A stretch of DNA of 64,000 nt from Thalassovita autumnalis (GCF_001458255.1 NZ_CYSB01000024.1:1-64000), one strand, 5' to 3'; positions 25,889-34,908 are shown, counted from the first letter of the stretch. Program-made: numbers and translations. The notes: generated from the sequence alone by a model not told the origin.

Positions 25889-26458
25889 ATGGGCAGGTTC
25901 AGATCAAACCAGATCACCAGACGAACTTTGTTCTTTGGAGCGTCAGCATTCCTTGCCGCTCCCTCGATAGTGCGGGCGCAGGACTCAGAACCTGTGCGCC
26001 GCAACATCTCGTCGTTCGCATTGCACGACTGGCGAGACCATTTCGACAGTATGGGCAAGGGAGTAATCGTGTCCGACACAACCACCAAGGTCCTCCAGCA
26101 TTGGACAACGGACGGGGAGATGCGAGTCTACCCCACGTCGGTGCCTTTAACGGACGAACTGACAAAGCGCGGCTACACCGAAGTTGTCGAAAAGCGAAAA
26201 AATCCGGGCTGGGCTCCAACCCCATCCATGCGCGAGCGCAATCCTGAATGGCCCGCATACGTCAAAGGCGGCGATCCGATAAACCCTCTCGGAACACGGG
26301 CGCTCTACCTTTCGTGGCAATACTACCGGATCCACGGAACCCAGGACACACGCAAAATCGGACGAAAATCGTCGAACGGATGCATTGGTCTTTTCAACGA
26401 GCAAATCGAGGAAGTGTACGAGCGGACGCCGATCGGGACACAAGTCAAGCTTATCTGA
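25889..26458 (+). CDS. Second L,D-transpeptidase (YkuD), Tat-exported
   Basis: A 189-residue protein with a twin-arginine signal (TRRTLFFGASAFLAAPSIVRA). The active site is present: RIHGTQDTRKIGRKSSNGCIGLFN, with His and catalytic Cys. The Arg that usually follows the Cys in GCIRL is Gly here, unlike the copy at 20696 (GCARL). It starts a plus-strand run of periplasmic redox genes. The two transpeptidases are clearly divergent, so this is not a recent duplication. Confidence 0.88.
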   Translation: MGRFRSNQITRRTLFFGASAFLAAPSIVRAQDSEPVRRNISSFALHDWRDHFDSMGKGVIVSDTTTKVLQHWTTDGEMRVYPTSVPLTDELTKRGYTEVVEKRKNPGWAPTPSMRERNPEWPAYVKGGDPINPLGTRALYLSWQYYRIHGTQDTRKIGRKSSNGCIGLFNEQIEEVYERTPIGTQVKLI

Positions 26459-26492
26459 AGAAAACTGCCCCAAGACGGGCAAAGGACGGCAA

Positions 26493-26951
26493 ATGAATAA
26501 AACTGGTCTGTTCGTTGGAGGGGTCTTGCTCGCGGGTTTGGTCGTGGCAGCGTTGCAGTTTCTGCAACCCGCACCCGCCACTCTGGGTCATTCGATGGTG
26601 ACACCGGACACAAGCAGGATCGCCCAGGGCGAACCAATCGTTGAGCTTCGCATACCAGCCAATTTGTCTGCTGAAGCGGAGATCGGCAAGCGTGCATTCG
26701 AGGCAAAATGCGCGGACTGCCACGGTGAAAATGCGGCAGGCCAGAATGGTGTCGCACCTCCGTTGGTTCACAAGATTTACGAACCAAGCCACCATTCAGA
26801 CATGGCATTCGTTTTGGCCGCCAAAAACGGTGTACGCGCGCATCACTGGAAGTTCGGAAACATGCCTCCGGTCAAAGGGTTGACCCAAGCCGACGTGAAA
26901 TACATTGCGCGCTACGTGCGCGAGCTTCAACGGGAGAACGGGATCAACTGA
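26493..26951 (+). CDS. Membrane-anchored c-type cytochrome
   Basis: A 152-residue protein with an uncleaved N-terminal anchor (GLFVGGVLLAGLVVAAL) and one class I cytochrome c domain with heme motif CADCH and a Met-containing ligand region (KFGNMPPVKGLTQADVKYIARYVRELQ). It likely carries electrons between copper-oxidising enzymes and the respiratory chain. AAGGA lies six bases before ATG 26493. It overlaps the next gene (TGATG). Confidence 0.85.
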   Translation: MNKTGLFVGGVLLAGLVVAALQFLQPAPATLGHSMVTPDTSRIAQGEPIVELRIPANLSAEAEIGKRAFEAKCADCHGENAAGQNGVAPPLVHKIYEPSHHSDMAFVLAAKNGVRAHHWKFGNMPPVKGLTQADVKYIARYVRELQRENGIN

Positions 26952-27301
26952 TGCATCTCTGGAGAGGAAATCAGGTACGTCTTCTAGTCCGCGTTGTCGT
27001 TTTGACTGTGCTTGGTGTTTTTCTGGCGGTTCCTGAAGCGGTGCGCGCGCATCCCGAAGTCGAATTCGCCATTGCCGGGGAGCACGAGAAGTCCCACCGG
27101 GGTGCGCATGACGCAGATTTCGCGGAAATTTCTGGTCACTGCCATCCCGGCTTGGACTGTTACGTGACCGCCGTTCTAACGCTGCAACCGAACTTTACAG
27201 TCTCAAGTGCCCAAACCCCTTTGCCATTTTCGTTTACCAACCATTCACGCGAAAGCTGGTTGGCTTTGTTTGATCCACCACCTCCAAGAGCTCGGTCCTG
27301 A
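26951..27301 (+). CDS. Small exported His/Cys-containing protein of unknown function
   Basis: A 116-residue protein with an N-terminal signal (VVVLTVLGVFLAVPEAVRA). The mature part is rich in His (HPEVEFAIAGEHEKSHRGAHDADFAEISGHCHPGLDC) and ends with a proline-rich tail (DPPPPRARS). The HCHPGLDC cluster could bind Cu. Similar short exported proteins with a PPPPRA tail occur in metal-resistance clusters, but I cannot assign a family. It is translationally coupled to the cytochrome before it. Confidence 0.6.
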   Translation: MHLWRGNQVRLLVRVVVLTVLGVFLAVPEAVRAHPEVEFAIAGEHEKSHRGAHDADFAEISGHCHPGLDCYVTAVLTLQPNFTVSSAQTPLPFSFTNHSRESWLALFDPPPPRARS

Positions 27302-27341
27302 TTGCAGATACATCAACTCATACAGATCAAGGACCAACCCG

Positions 27342-27920
27342 ATGAAAAAACTCACCGTAATTACCGCTTTTGTTTTCACTTCGGCAGCGCTCGCAGCCTA
27401 CGCGCATGGCGGCGCTACTGGAATTGTCAAAGAACGCATGGATGCCATGAGCGCCATGGGAAAAGCCGTTAAAGCGATCACCCCAATGATGCGTGGCGAA
27501 ATCGAATTCAATGCCGCCACGGTTCGTTCGGTAGCAAAAACGATTGGGAATCACGCGGGCGCTGATCTCACAGAGCTTTTCCCAGAAGGCAGCGGCGGTG
27601 CCCCGTCGGAAACCAGGGACGCGGTCTGGACCAACTGGAACGAATTCACTGAATTGGCCGAGCAACTTGAGATCTATGCTGACGGACTGGCGAGAGCAGC
27701 CAACAACGGCATGATGGCAGGCGCCCAAAGTGGCATGTCTTCTGGCGCAATGATGGGCGGCAGTTCGATGATGGGCGGCGGCACCATGATGGGCGGTGGA
27801 ATGATGCAGGGGGCGATGACGGCTGACGACATTGCGGGTATGCCAGTGGATGGTGCCTTCGCAATGGTCAGTCAGGTATGCTCGGCCTGTCATACAAAAT
27901 TCCGTGCTGAGTCAAAATAA
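27342..27920 (+). CDS. Cytochrome c'-type protein with Met-rich insert
   Basis: A 192-residue exported protein (signal KKLTVITAFVFTSAALAAYA) of the class II cytochrome c family. The heme motif CSACH is at the C-terminus (VCSACHTKFRAESK), as in four-helix cytochromes c'. Between helices 3 and 4 is a Gly/Met insert (GGSSMMGGGTMMGGGMMQGAM), about 35 residues long, not part of normal cytochrome c' and resembling Cu-binding Met clusters. One base separates it from the diheme cytochrome gene. Confidence 0.88.
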   Translation: MKKLTVITAFVFTSAALAAYAHGGATGIVKERMDAMSAMGKAVKAITPMMRGEIEFNAATVRSVAKTIGNHAGADLTELFPEGSGGAPSETRDAVWTNWNEFTELAEQLEIYADGLARAANNGMMAGAQSGMSSGAMMGGSSMMGGGTMMGGGMMQGAMTADDIAGMPVDGAFAMVSQVCSACHTKFRAESK

Positions 27921-27921
27921 G

Positions 27922-28821
27922 ATGAAGCGGATGATCTTATTTGGTTCCGGCGTATCTCTACTGGGCATCGTTGGGCTTGGAACGCTGGTGATTTGGCCGA
28001 TAGGCCTGAAACCCAATCCAATCGAGTTGATAGGTGACGTAGATCGCGGCGCCTATCTCGCGCGTGCAAGCGGTTGCATTGCGTGCCACACTGATTTTGA
28101 GGGCGGTGGAGCTCCACTTGCGGGTGGTGTGAAGTTGGACACGCCCTTCGGGGCACTCTATTCCGCAAACCTGACTACCGACCCGGAGCATGGCATCGGT
28201 GATTGGACAATCGAGGAGTTTGCGCAAGCGGTGCGGCAGGGCATCTCGCCCGAGGGAGAGCCGTACTACCCGGCGTTCACCTATCCGTTTTATGCGAATT
28301 TCACAGATCAGGACATTGCAGATCTTTGGGCGGCCTTTCAGACCGTCCCTGCGGTGTCTCAACCGGCCCCAAGTCATCAAATGGCGTTTCCGTTTAATCA
28401 ACGATGGGGCCTGAAACTGTGGCGCGCGGCATTTCTTGAACCACCTCGGACAGGCCCGATTGAAGGTAACGACCCTGTCTGGAACCGTGGGCGGGAACTT
28501 GTCGAAGGAGCGACACATTGCGCGGCCTGCCATACAGGCAGAAACATCCTTGGCGCTCGAAACTCCGATGACGAGCACTTCGCAGGCAACCCATCTCTTC
28601 CGGGAGGCAACAAAGCGCCGGCGATCGACCATGAAACGCTTCAGTCTCGTGACTGGACCGTGGATGCGCTCGCATACGCCCTGAAGACGGGAATTACGCC
28701 CAGCGGAGACGCCTTCGGTGGTTCAATGGGTGAGGTCGTTCTTCAAGGAACGCAATTCCTGACGGATGCAGATCGACAGGCCATCGCAACGTATTTGATG
28801 GATGATCATTCAGGTGGGTGA
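27922..28821 (+). CDS. Diheme c-type cytochrome, membrane-anchored
   Basis: A 299-residue protein with an N-terminal anchor and two cytochrome c domains, heme motifs CIACH (about residue 52) and CAACH (about residue 198). The layout resembles the cytochrome subunits of membrane dehydrogenases (GTPFGALYS-like segment DTPFGALYSANLTTDP, GTAM-like ligand region). Here it probably passes electrons from periplasmic copper proteins to a quinol or oxidase acceptor. It precedes the multicopper oxidase by 48 bp. Confidence 0.85.
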   Translation: MKRMILFGSGVSLLGIVGLGTLVIWPIGLKPNPIELIGDVDRGAYLARASGCIACHTDFEGGGAPLAGGVKLDTPFGALYSANLTTDPEHGIGDWTIEEFAQAVRQGISPEGEPYYPAFTYPFYANFTDQDIADLWAAFQTVPAVSQPAPSHQMAFPFNQRWGLKLWRAAFLEPPRTGPIEGNDPVWNRGRELVEGATHCAACHTGRNILGARNSDDEHFAGNPSLPGGNKAPAIDHETLQSRDWTVDALAYALKTGITPSGDAFGGSMGEVVLQGTQFLTDADRQAIATYLMDDHSGG

Positions 28822-28869
28822 CAAGATTGTGGGCGGTCCCAGACTGCCCGCAAAAACGAAAGGGACGAC

Positions 28870-30264
28870 ATGACACAATCACGGCGGGAATTTCTGCAAG
28901 CAAGCGGCGCAGTGGGATTACTCGGAGCACTGCCGAATGCGGGATTTGCTGATTCGGAAGAGATGGCCGTGATGGCGGCTCGACCAGCTAGAGTACAGTT
29001 GGCGCCGTCAGCGTATCCGCAGACTGAGATATGGGGATATGACGGGCAAATGCCGGGACCTGCGATCCGGGTAAAACAAGGTGAGCGCGTTGCGAGACGG
29101 TTTGTCAACGAGCTGCCGCAAGCAAGCTCTGTCCATTGGCATGGGCTTCGGATCGACAATGCTATGGACGGAGTTGCAGGTCTCACCCAAGATGCGGTGG
29201 AGCCGGGAAAAAGCTTTGACTACGATTTCGTTGCCCCTGATGCGGGAACTTTCTGGTTTCATGCTCATAATCGCTCTTTTGAACAGGTTGCCAGAGGGCT
29301 TTATGGTGCGTTGATTGTCGAAGAACCGGTTGCGGCGGACGTTGACCGTGACGAGGTGCTGATACTTGATGATTGGCTTCTTGACCCGAAAACGGCCCAA
29401 ATCGATCCGGAATTTGAGGCTCCGCACGATCGCAGTCACGCCGGCCGCCGGGGCAATTACATAGCGACCAATGGAAGGTCGGGTTTCACATTGCCAGTCA
29501 AGCGCAACGAGCGACTTCGCTTGCGCTTAATCAACGCGGCGAACGCCCGGATCTTCGAACTGGGCCTTGCTGGGTTGAAAGGTTGGGTGATGGCTTACGA
29601 CGGTATGCCTTTGGCAAAGCCGGAGTTGGTTGAAGGGGCGTTTTTGCTGTCCCCGGGAGAGCGGGTCGATCTTTTCGTTGATGTTGTTGCCGAGTCCGGA
29701 GATATGGCTCATCTCGTCCGAATTGATGACCAGCAGCAGTATTCGCAAACGACTTTCACGGTCGCCGGCGACGCGGCTGCAACGCCGCGCGCTGATCCGG
29801 CGCCACTTCCGCCCAACCCGAACATGGAAATAGAGGGTGTTGAAACAGCACGACGGTTTCGCCTGAACATGGAAGGAGGGGCGATGGGTGGCCTGAATGC
29901 CGCAGAGCTAAACGGTGAGCGCAATTCCTTTCGCCAACTCGCGCAGGCCAACCAGTTCTGGGCATTTAACGGGGCGGTCGGCATGACCGACGCTCCACTT
30001 GCCCGTTTATCGCGTCGAGAAACCGCACGTCTGGAAATTTACAATGACACGTCGTTTCCGCACGCGATACATCTTCATGGCATGCATTTTCGTGAGTTGC
30101 TGAAGGATGGTTCGGTAGGGCCTTTGCGGGATACGGTTTTGATGTTTGGCGGTGAAACGCGCGAAATCGCATTTGTCGCGGACAACCCGGGCAAGTGGCT
30201 TTTCCACTGCCACATGCTCTCACATGCGGCTTCGGGCATGATGACATGGATCGACGTATCATGA
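28870..30264 (+). CDS. Multicopper oxidase, Tat-exported (CueO/CopA-oxidase type)
   Basis: A 464-residue periplasmic oxidase with a twin-arginine signal (SRREFLQASGAVGLLGALP). All four copper-ligand segments are present: HWHGLRID, FHAHNRS, HAIHLHGMHF and the C-terminal HCHMLSHAASGM with the T1 Cys and Met. It should oxidise Cu(I) to the less toxic Cu(II). A Met/Gly-rich insert, as in CueO, is not obvious. The stop overlaps the next cytochrome gene (ATGA), so cytochrome and oxidase are probably made together. Confidence 0.92.
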   Translation: MTQSRREFLQASGAVGLLGALPNAGFADSEEMAVMAARPARVQLAPSAYPQTEIWGYDGQMPGPAIRVKQGERVARRFVNELPQASSVHWHGLRIDNAMDGVAGLTQDAVEPGKSFDYDFVAPDAGTFWFHAHNRSFEQVARGLYGALIVEEPVAADVDRDEVLILDDWLLDPKTAQIDPEFEAPHDRSHAGRRGNYIATNGRSGFTLPVKRNERLRLRLINAANARIFELGLAGLKGWVMAYDGMPLAKPELVEGAFLLSPGERVDLFVDVVAESGDMAHLVRIDDQQQYSQTTFTVAGDAAATPRADPAPLPPNPNMEIEGVETARRFRLNMEGGAMGGLNAAELNGERNSFRQLAQANQFWAFNGAVGMTDAPLARLSRRETARLEIYNDTSFPHAIHLHGMHFRELLKDGSVGPLRDTVLMFGGETREIAFVADNPGKWLFHCHMLSHAASGMMTWIDVS

Positions 30265-30743
30265 ACAAACCAACCATTTTGCTCGGTGCGGCGGCTATCG
30301 TCCTCATAGGCGCGACCGGGTGGGTTGTCTCGCAAGAAAGCAGCCCCCAATCCATAACCGCTCCCAACGAACCAGACATCCAAGTTGGACAGGCTTTGTA
30401 TGGCGAGTATTGCGCGTCATGCCATGGCGATAATCTCGAGGGGCAACAAGACTGGCGCTCACCGGGAGAGGACGGGCGATTGCCCGCCCCTCCGCATGAT
30501 GAGACCGGGCACACATGGCACCACGCAGATCGAATGCTTTTTGACTACACGAAGCGTGGCGGGAAAGCTGTTTTGGCCGACCAAGGGGTTGAGTTTGACA
30601 GCGGCATGCCGGGATTTGGCGATGATCTGGGCGACGAAGAAATCTGGAACATTCTAGCGTTTATCCAATCAACCTGGCCTGAGCGTCAGCGTCAGCTCCA
30701 GGCTGAACGAACACGTTTCGATAATGAACGGGGAGGAAACTGA
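30261..30743 (+). CDS. Small c-type cytochrome
   Basis: A 160-residue membrane-anchored cytochrome c (anchor ILLGAAAIVLIGATGWVV) with one heme motif, CASCHGDNLEG, and a ligand Met in SGMPGFGD. Its closely coupled start suggests it is an electron partner of the multicopper oxidase. The C-terminus is helical and charged (RQLQAERTRFDNERGG). Confidence 0.85.
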   Translation: MNKPTILLGAAAIVLIGATGWVVSQESSPQSITAPNEPDIQVGQALYGEYCASCHGDNLEGQQDWRSPGEDGRLPAPPHDETGHTWHHADRMLFDYTKRGGKAVLADQGVEFDSGMPGFGDDLGDEEIWNILAFIQSTWPERQRQLQAERTRFDNERGGN

Positions 30744-30744
30744 A

Positions 30745-31479
30745 ATGAGATTCAGACAAGGAATTGCGGCGCTTACGCTGGCAATCATGGCACCTTTCAC
30801 GGCCTATGCCGATGGACTGGATGAAGCGCGCGTACGAGAGCTGGTTCTTGAGACAATCCGCGCAAATCCGCAAATCGTGATGGAGGCGGTCGCCATCCTT
30901 GAACAACAGCAGGCAGGCGCCCAAGCATCTGCGCAAGCTGAGGTTCTGATCAACCAAAGGAACCTTTTGGAACAAGACCCCAATGCACCGGTTCTAGGTA
31001 ATCCGGATGGAGATGTGACGGTTGTTGAGTTCTTCGATTACAATTGTTCTTTCTGCCGCAGGGCCATGCCGCAAGTTCAGGGCCTGCTCGATGGCGACCC
31101 GAATGTGCGGCTTGTCTACCGAGAGTGGCCGATCTTGGGGGACGGATCAGTGTTTGCGGCCAAAGCAGCCCTGGCCGCGCGCAACCAGGGCAAATACGAA
31201 GAATTCCACTGGGCCATGATGGGGATGAGCGGCCGCGCCGAAGAGGCATCGGTTCTGCGCATCGCGAAAGAGGTGGGTCTTGATATCGGCCAGCTTCGTC
31301 GGGACATGGAGGCACCGGAAGTGCAAGAGCACATTGCGTCTTCCATGCGCCTGACACAGGCTCTCGGCTTCAATGGCACGCCGTCATTTGTGATCGGAGA
31401 CGCCTTGGTGCCGGGTTTCGTCGAGCAATCCGAACTGGAAATCTATGTTTCCGACGCCCGGTCCGACGCGGACGAGTGA
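30745..31479 (+). CDS. DsbA/ScsC-like periplasmic thiol oxidoreductase
   Basis: A 244-residue exported protein (signal RFRQGIAALTLAIMAPFTAYA). The N-terminal helical segment (EARVRELVLETIRANPQIVMEAVAILEQQQ) matches the oligomerisation arm of ScsC/BcfH-like proteins. The thioredoxin domain has CSFC and the cis-Pro loop GTPSFVIG. It is a likely redox partner of the ScsB-like reductase at 22999, protecting or isomerising disulfides under copper. A GGGGAGG site precedes ATG 30745. Confidence 0.88.
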   Translation: MRFRQGIAALTLAIMAPFTAYADGLDEARVRELVLETIRANPQIVMEAVAILEQQQAGAQASAQAEVLINQRNLLEQDPNAPVLGNPDGDVTVVEFFDYNCSFCRRAMPQVQGLLDGDPNVRLVYREWPILGDGSVFAAKAALAARNQGKYEEFHWAMMGMSGRAEEASVLRIAKEVGLDIGQLRRDMEAPEVQEHIASSMRLTQALGFNGTPSFVIGDALVPGFVEQSELEIYVSDARSDADE

Positions 31480-31488
31480 ACGCGCGGG

Positions 31489-31527
31489 CATACCGCCTAG
31501 GGGTCAGCCCTGAGGCGGTATGCTTTT
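31489..31527. terminator. Bidirectional hairpin between dsbA-like and copZ genes
   Basis: A 10-bp stem (CATACCGCCT/AGGCGGTATG) with an inner AGGG/CCCT pairing is followed by CTTTT on the plus strand. It lies between convergent genes. Confidence 0.75.
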
Positions 31528-31727
31528 CAAGCGGTTGCAGGTTCTGACTCGTACCCTGCCTCTGTGATCGCTTGGCTCACATCCGCTTGCGAAAGGGAGG
31601 TATCAACGGTCACACGGCGGGTGTCGAGATCGCAGTTAACCGTTGCCGCCGGATCTACATCCTTGACGGCTTTTTCAATTGCGGCCGTGCAATGCCCGCA
31701 GCTCATTTCGGGAACACTGAATTCCAT
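31527..31727 (-). CDS. copZ: Copper chaperone CopZ (HMA domain)
   Basis: A 66-residue single HMA domain with the Cu(I) motif MSCGHC near the N-terminus. It should deliver Cu(I) to the HMA-bearing ATPase that is divergently encoded at 31888. Its own MerR-type promoter is at 31758-31788, so both are likely controlled by the CueR-like protein. Confidence 0.92.
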   Translation of the reverse strand: MEFSVPEMSCGHCTAAIEKAVKDVDPAATVNCDLDTRRVTVDTSLSQADVSQAITEAGYESEPATA

Positions 31728-31757
31728 GATTGGCTCCTAATCTTGGTGTCTTTTCGG

Positions 31758-31788
31758 GATATGGGGGCTCCAGTAGGGGGAGGGTCAA
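31758..31788 (-). promoter_or_regulatory. MerR-type promoter of copZ
   Basis: On the minus strand TTGACC (31788-31783) and CATATC (31763-31758) are separated by 19 bases containing the dyad CTCCCCCTACTGGAG. The long spacer and the dyad indicate CueR-type activation. Confidence 0.75.
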
Positions 31789-31826
31789 GTCAGTTTCAAT
31801 TTGCTGGGTATATTTCTTTCTCACTC

Positions 31827-31857
31827 TTGACCTTACAGTAACTGGAACCACTAGATG
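31827..31857 (+). promoter_or_regulatory. CueR-type promoter of the copA-cueR operon
   Basis: TTGACC (31827-31832) and TAGATG (31852-31857) are separated by 19 bases holding CTTACAGTAACTGGAACC, very close to known CueR operators. It reads into the copper ATPase, and the regulator gene lies at the end of the same operon, giving feedback control. Confidence 0.8.
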
Positions 31858-31887
31858 TAAGGCTGAAAGCCGGAACCGGAGACGACA

Positions 31888-34398
31888 ATGACCAACCCTA
31901 CAAGCGCAACGCTGTCCATTGAATCGATGACCTGTGCGTCCTGTGTCGGGCGCGTGGATCGCACGCTTCGTTCCCTGGAGGGCGTGGACGATGTTGCGGT
32001 TAATTTGGCCAGTGAAACCGCCCGTGTGTCAATCGACACACCGGAACGGCTGCGTGAAATCGCAGGGACACTTGACGAGGCGGGTTATCCAGCGCGGCGC
32101 GCCAGTGTAACGCTTAACGTTGCCTCGATGACCTGCGCGTCCTGCGTTGGCCGCGTTGACAAGGCACTTGCCGCTGTGTCCGGCGTTCTCGACGTGAACG
32201 TGAACCTGGCATCGGAGACTGCCACTATTTCCTACCTTGAGGGAGCAACGGATGCTGCGGCGCTTGCCACGGCCGCCACACAGGCAGGTTATCCGGCCGA
32301 GATTGCCGAGGCGGATGCGTCGTTGGACCGCGCCGCACGCAAGGAAGAAGAGGCTCGTGAAATCGCCCGGCGAACGATCCTGGCGGCTTCTTTGGCACTG
32401 CCGGTGTTTCTGCTCGAAATGGGGGCGCATCTTGTTCCAGGCATGCATGAATGGATCGGTCGCACGATCGGTCACCAGACAAGCTGGCTGATTCAGTTCG
32501 CCCTGACCACGGCGGTTTTGTTGGGGCCGGGTCGGTTTTTCTATCTCAAGGGCTTTCCTGCGCTTTTGAAGGGTGCGCCTGACATGAACAGCCTTGTCGC
32601 GGTCGGTACAGGTGCGGCCTATGTTTATTCGGTGGTTGCGACGTTCCTGCCCGCAGTTCTGCCTGCATCGGTGCGGGCGGTGTATTTTGAGGCGGCGGCG
32701 GTCATCGTTGTGCTGATTTTAGTCGGTCGGTATCTGGAGGCGCGGGCAAAAGGACGCACCGGCGCCGCGATACAGAAACTCCTGGGCCTGCAGGCCCGCA
32801 CGGCGCGGGTTCTTCGGGACGGAAAAACGATTGAACTGGCCATTGAAGAGCTGAGGGTCGGCGATATTGTTCAGGTGCGCCCCGGTGAGCGTATTGCCGT
32901 GGACGGCGAAGTCACAGATGGCGAGAGCCATGTCGACGAAAGCATGATCACCGGCGAGCCGGTTCCCGTGGCAAAAGCCCCGGGTGAAGCGGTTACCGGG
33001 GGGACGGTCAACGGCGTTGGGAGTATCCAATTTCGCGCCACACGCGTTGGGGCGGACACTACGCTGGCACAGATTATCCGGATGGTAGAAGAGGCACAGG
33101 GCGCGAAACTTCCGATTCAGGGGCTCGTGGATCGCATTACCCTCTGGTTCGTTCCTGCAGTCATGGGGGTTGCAGTGTTTACAGTGCTCGTCTGGCTGTT
33201 TTTGGGCCCCGACCCGGCGCTTACATTTGCGCTGGTAGCCGGCGTGTCGGTGTTGATCATCGCGTGCCCATGCGCGATGGGGTTAGCCACGCCCACGTCG
33301 ATCATGGTGGGCACTGGGCGCGCGGCTGAAATGGGCGTTTTGTTTCGCAAGGGGGATGCCCTGCAACAGCTAACCTCGGTCGGGGTTGTGGCGCTCGACA
33401 AGACCGGCACTGTTACGCAAGGCCGCCCCGAACTTACCGATGTCATCCTGACAGACGGGTTTCAGCGTACAGCGGTGCTGGCGCAAGTCGCGGCGGTCGA
33501 AAAAAAGTCCGAGCATCCGATCGCCCAGGCGATTGTTCGCGCGGCGCGGGTCGAGAGGGCAGATGATGTCAAGGCATCCGGGTTTCAGTCCGTGACCGGC
33601 TACGGCGTGAAAGCTGATGTGAACGGTGTCGAAGTGCTGGTCGGAGCCGACAGGTTCATGCTTCGTGAAGGGATTGACCCGGGAACGATCGCAGAAGTCG
33701 AAATCGATCTGGCGAAACGTGGACGCACGGCGCTTTATGCTGCAATCGGAGGAAAGATCGCCGCGGTTATCGGGGTTTCCGACCCGGTGAAAGCCAGCAG
33801 TCGCGAAGCAATCGAAGCTCTGCACCGTCAAGGCCTGAAAGTCGCGATGATTACCGGTGACAAACAGCAAACAGCCGATGCAATCGCTGCGGAAACCGGG
33901 ATCGATCATGTCGTGGCGGGCGTTCTGCCGGACGGAAAAGTCGAAGCGCTCGACCGGCTCAGGGCTGATGGTCAGAAAGTCGCCTTCGTAGGCGACGGCA
34001 TCAACGATGCCCCGGCGCTCGCCCATGCGGATGTGGGAATCGCCATTGGAACCGGAACTGATGTAGCCATCGAATCTGCCGATGTAGTCCTAATGTCGGG
34101 GGACCTGCGAGGCGTGGTCAATGCGTTTGAAGTTTCGACGCGCACGATGCGCAACATCCGTCAGAACCTGTTCTGGGCGTTCAGTTACAATACCGCGCTG
34201 ATCCCGGTGGCCGCAGGCGTTTTGTACCCGGCGTTTGGGCTGCTGCTTTCGCCGGTTCTGGCGGCAGGTGCGATGGCGCTTTCTTCGGTATTTGTTCTGA
34301 CGAACGCCCTGAGACTGCGCCGCGTCGCACCGCTTCTAGACGAAAATGAGACCCCGGGTCGGGAAGCCGTGCAAGCAGCTCCCGCCCCTGCGGAATAA
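31888..34398 (+). CDS. copA: Cu(I)-exporting P1B-type ATPase CopA, two HMA domains
   Basis: An 836-residue ATPase. Two N-terminal HMA domains each carry [11 protein letters not shown]. Eight membrane segments follow, with the CPC transport motif ([15 protein letters not shown]), phosphorylation site [17 protein letters not shown] and [14 protein letters not shown]. It is a textbook CopA and differs from the YHS-bearing ATPase at 9031. A CueR-type promoter precedes it and the MerR regulator gene follows 11 bp later. Confidence 0.95.
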   Translation: MTNPTSATLSIESMTCASCVGRVDRTLRSLEGVDDVAVNLASETARVSIDTPERLREIAGTLDEAGYPARRASVTLNVASMTCASCVGRVDKALAAVSGVLDVNVNLASETATISYLEGATDAAALATAATQAGYPAEIAEADASLDRAARKEEEAREIARRTILAASLALPVFLLEMGAHLVPGMHEWIGRTIGHQTSWLIQFALTTAVLLGPGRFFYLKGFPALLKGAPDMNSLVAVGTGAAYVYSVVATFLPAVLPASVRAVYFEAAAVIVVLILVGRYLEARAKGRTGAAIQKLLGLQARTARVLRDGKTIELAIEELRVGDIVQVRPGERIAVDGEVTDGESHVDESMITGEPVPVAKAPGEAVTGGTVNGVGSIQFRATRVGADTTLAQIIRMVEEAQGAKLPIQGLVDRITLWFVPAVMGVAVFTVLVWLFLGPDPALTFALVAGVSVLIIACPCAMGLATPTSIMVGTGRAAEMGVLFRKGDALQQLTSVGVVALDKTGTVTQGRPELTDVILTDGFQRTAVLAQVAAVEKKSEHPIAQAIVRAARVERADDVKASGFQSVTGYGVKADVNGVEVLVGADRFMLREGIDPGTIAEVEIDLAKRGRTALYAAIGGKIAAVIGVSDPVKASSREAIEALHRQGLKVAMITGDKQQTADAIAAETGIDHVVAGVLPDGKVEALDRLRADGQKVAFVGDGINDAPALAHADVGIAIGTGTDVAIESADVVLMSGDLRGVVNAFEVSTRTMRNIRQNLFWAFSYNTALIPVAAGVLYPAFGLLLSPVLAAGAMALSSVFVLTNALRLRRVAPLLDENETPGREAVQAAPAPAE

Positions 34399-34409
34399 AG
34401 GAGAAAAGC

Positions 34410-34829
34410 ATGAACATTGGAGACGTCGCTCGCCAGTCCGGCCTGCCCGCAAAGACGATCCGGTACTATGAGGACATCAGCCTGGTCAAACCTAAGCGTG
34501 AAACGAACGGATATCGGGTATTTAACGATGCCGATGTTCACAAACTGACCTTTCTGGCACGTGCGCGCGCCTTAGGATTCACCATTGAAGATTGCCGGAC
34601 GCTGCTTGCGCTTTACGAGGACAAGTCCCGCGCCAGTGCAGAGGTCAAGAAAGTCACCGGAAAACATCTCAATGAAATTGAGGCCAAGATCGCCGACCTG
34701 CAAGCCATGCACGCCACGCTCACGCGCCTGTCTGAAGAATGTGCCGGTGATCAACGCCCCGACTGTCCAATCCTAGAAGAGTTAAGCGGCAAAGACCGCC
34801 GCTCGAACACACATGATGCCAAGCAGTAA
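34410..34829 (+). CDS. cueR: CueR-like MerR-family copper regulator
   Basis: A 139-residue regulator with the MerR winged helix (MNIGDVARQSGLPAKTIRYYEDISLVKP), a long dimerisation helix, and a C-terminal metal loop CAGDQRPDC. Two Cys separated by seven residues is the Cu(I)-binding arrangement of CueR. It likely acts on the four MerR-type promoters of this island. It is the last copper gene before the right boundary repeat. Confidence 0.9.
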   Translation: MNIGDVARQSGLPAKTIRYYEDISLVKPKRETNGYRVFNDADVHKLTFLARARALGFTIEDCRTLLALYEDKSRASAEVKKVTGKHLNEIEAKIADLQAMHATLTRLSEECAGDQRPDCPILEELSGKDRRSNTHDAKQ

Positions 34830-34874
34830 GGAATTCAGTTAATGATTACTCGACGCGGTCTGATTACCGGTCTC

Positions 34875-34898
34875 TGATCCGCCCCACTTGAGTGGTCC
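34875..34898 (+). repeat. Right 24-bp IS3-type terminal repeat
   Basis: An exact inverted copy of 8028-8051. It lies 10 bp from the orfB stop and is the outer end of the IS3 remnant, marking the right border of the copper island. Confidence 0.8.
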
Positions 34899-34908
34899 AA
34901 TTTGATTG

